Positions 6,015-6,545 of a stretch of 6,545 bases of DNA are shown here, one piece after another. The notes under the pieces were generated by a model, which was given only the letters and a program-made list of their open reading frames with translations, did no database searches and was not told the DNA's origin. The translations under genes and the position numbers were made by a program. The stretch is taken from positions 1-6,545 of the forward strand of contig JAQCHR010000223.1 in assembly GCA_027619655.1 (NCBI GenBank). The letters run 5' to 3'. How positions within the stretch are numbered: position 1 is the first letter of the stretch; each line of letters begins with the position of its first letter. This stretch comes from Pseudomonadota bacterium (GTDB taxonomy: Bacteria; Pseudomonadota; Alphaproteobacteria; UBA8366; GCA-2717185).

Positions 6015-6545
6015 ATGAAATTCGGTGTGCTTCAGTTTTTCAGCTGGCCTGGCCGGCGCGTGCCACTGGCGACCATCTATGACCGGGCGTTCCAGCGGAC
6101 CAGAATCATGGATGAAACGGGGTATGACGCGGTCTGGCTGGCCGAGCATCATTTCAGCACCTACAGCGTCTGTCCCTCGGTCCATGTCATGGGCACCCAT
6201 ATCGCCGCCCATACCAAGCGGCTGCGGATCGGCACGGCGGTGTCGCTGGCCGGCTTCTATCATCCGCTGCGGCTGGCGGAGGAAGTGGCGCTGCTGGACC
6301 ACCTCTCCGGAGGCCGCGTGAACTGGGGCGCCGGGCGCGGCTTCGACGCCAGCGAGCACAAGGTATTCGGCGTCGACCCGAAGGACAGCTATCCAAAGTT
6401 CCGGGAAAATGTCGAGATCGTCCTGAAGGCCTGGGGCAGCGACAAATTCACCCATCACGGCGAATTCTGGGATTTCGAGGATATCGAGGTACTGCCCAAG
6501 CCGCTGCAGGACCCGATGCCGGTATGGCTGGGGGGGGGGGGGGGG
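6015..6545 (+). CDS. LLM-class flavin-dependent oxidoreductase (luciferase-like monooxygenase), partial at 3' end
   Basis: The first 172 or so residues of a bacterial-luciferase-fold flavin oxidoreductase are present, from ATG 6015. Visible family features are the first strand MKFGVLQFF, GYDAVWLAEHHF (36-47), the HPLRLAEEVALLDHLSGGR block (83-101) that packs near the flavin, WGAGRG (104-109), and FWDFEDIEVLPKPLQDPMPVW (151-171). Members normally run to about 330-380 residues, so roughly half is missing. A weak ribosome site, AGGGAC, stands about eight bases before the ATG. The substrate cannot be told from this portion; such enzymes oxidise or cleave varied small molecules using reduced FMN. 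The gene is divergent from the helicase and probably functionally unrelated. The coding sequence can only be trusted to about 6529, because a G-only run replaces it after Trp171-Leu172. Confidence 0.92.
   Translation, partial: MKFGVLQFFSWPGRRVPLATIYDRAFQRTRIMDETGYDAVWLAEHHFSTYSVCPSVHVMGTHIAAHTKRLRIGTAVSLAGFYHPLRLAEEVALLDHLSGGRVNWGAGRGFDASEHKVFGVDPKDSYPKFRENVEIVLKAWGSDKFTHHGEFWDFEDIEVLPKPLQDPMPVWLGGGGG
6530..6545. other. Terminal poly-G run, probable sequencing or assembly artefact
   Basis: The last 16 bases are all G. The preceding codons encode PMPVWL, where related flavin monooxygenases continue with a varied segment, not a glycine string. Two-colour Illumina chemistry reads absent signal as G, so a contig end of this kind is best explained as artefact. 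Confidence 0.8.

Overview
The window (6545 bases, high G+C) looks like ordinary chromosome from an alphaproteobacterium, most plausibly of the Rhodospirillales or a neighbouring order. This rests on gene content: a SUV3-like RNA helicase followed by an S4 RNA-binding protein, a seven-iron ferredoxin (FdxA type) and a CarD-family RNA polymerase regulator, a set that I recall sitting close together in many alphaproteobacteria. No mobile element, CRISPR array, tRNA or rRNA was seen. A terminal run of 16 G suggests the window ends at a contig edge with an assembly or sequencing artefact.

Layout from right to left, following the dominant minus strand: a SUV3-like helicase (5863-3368) overlaps by 4 bases an S4-domain protein (3371-2976). 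A plus-strand DUF938-type methyltransferase (2363-2971) converges on the S4 gene with only 4 bases between them. A TerB-like protein (2216-1752) is divergent from the methyltransferase. Then come fdxA (1679-1344), a 267-base leader region, carD (1076-576), and a protein with a metallophosphatase fold whose catalytic motifs are all altered (522 to the left edge, C-terminus missing). At the right, a luciferase-like flavin monooxygenase (6015 onward, plus) is divergent from the helicase and cut by the window end.

Together these genes concern RNA handling (helicase, S4 protein), transcription initiation (CarD) and electron transfer (FdxA). The two least ordinary points are the apparent pseudo-phosphatase downstream of carD and the promoter architecture. 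carD appears to be driven from a consensus extended -10 element (TGATATAAT) with a leader of about 225 bases. The methyltransferase has a TTGCCT-17-TATAAA promoter placed so that transcription would begin at its ATG, giving a leaderless mRNA. I found no convincing new multi-gene system. All functional statements come from reading motifs; no database search was run.
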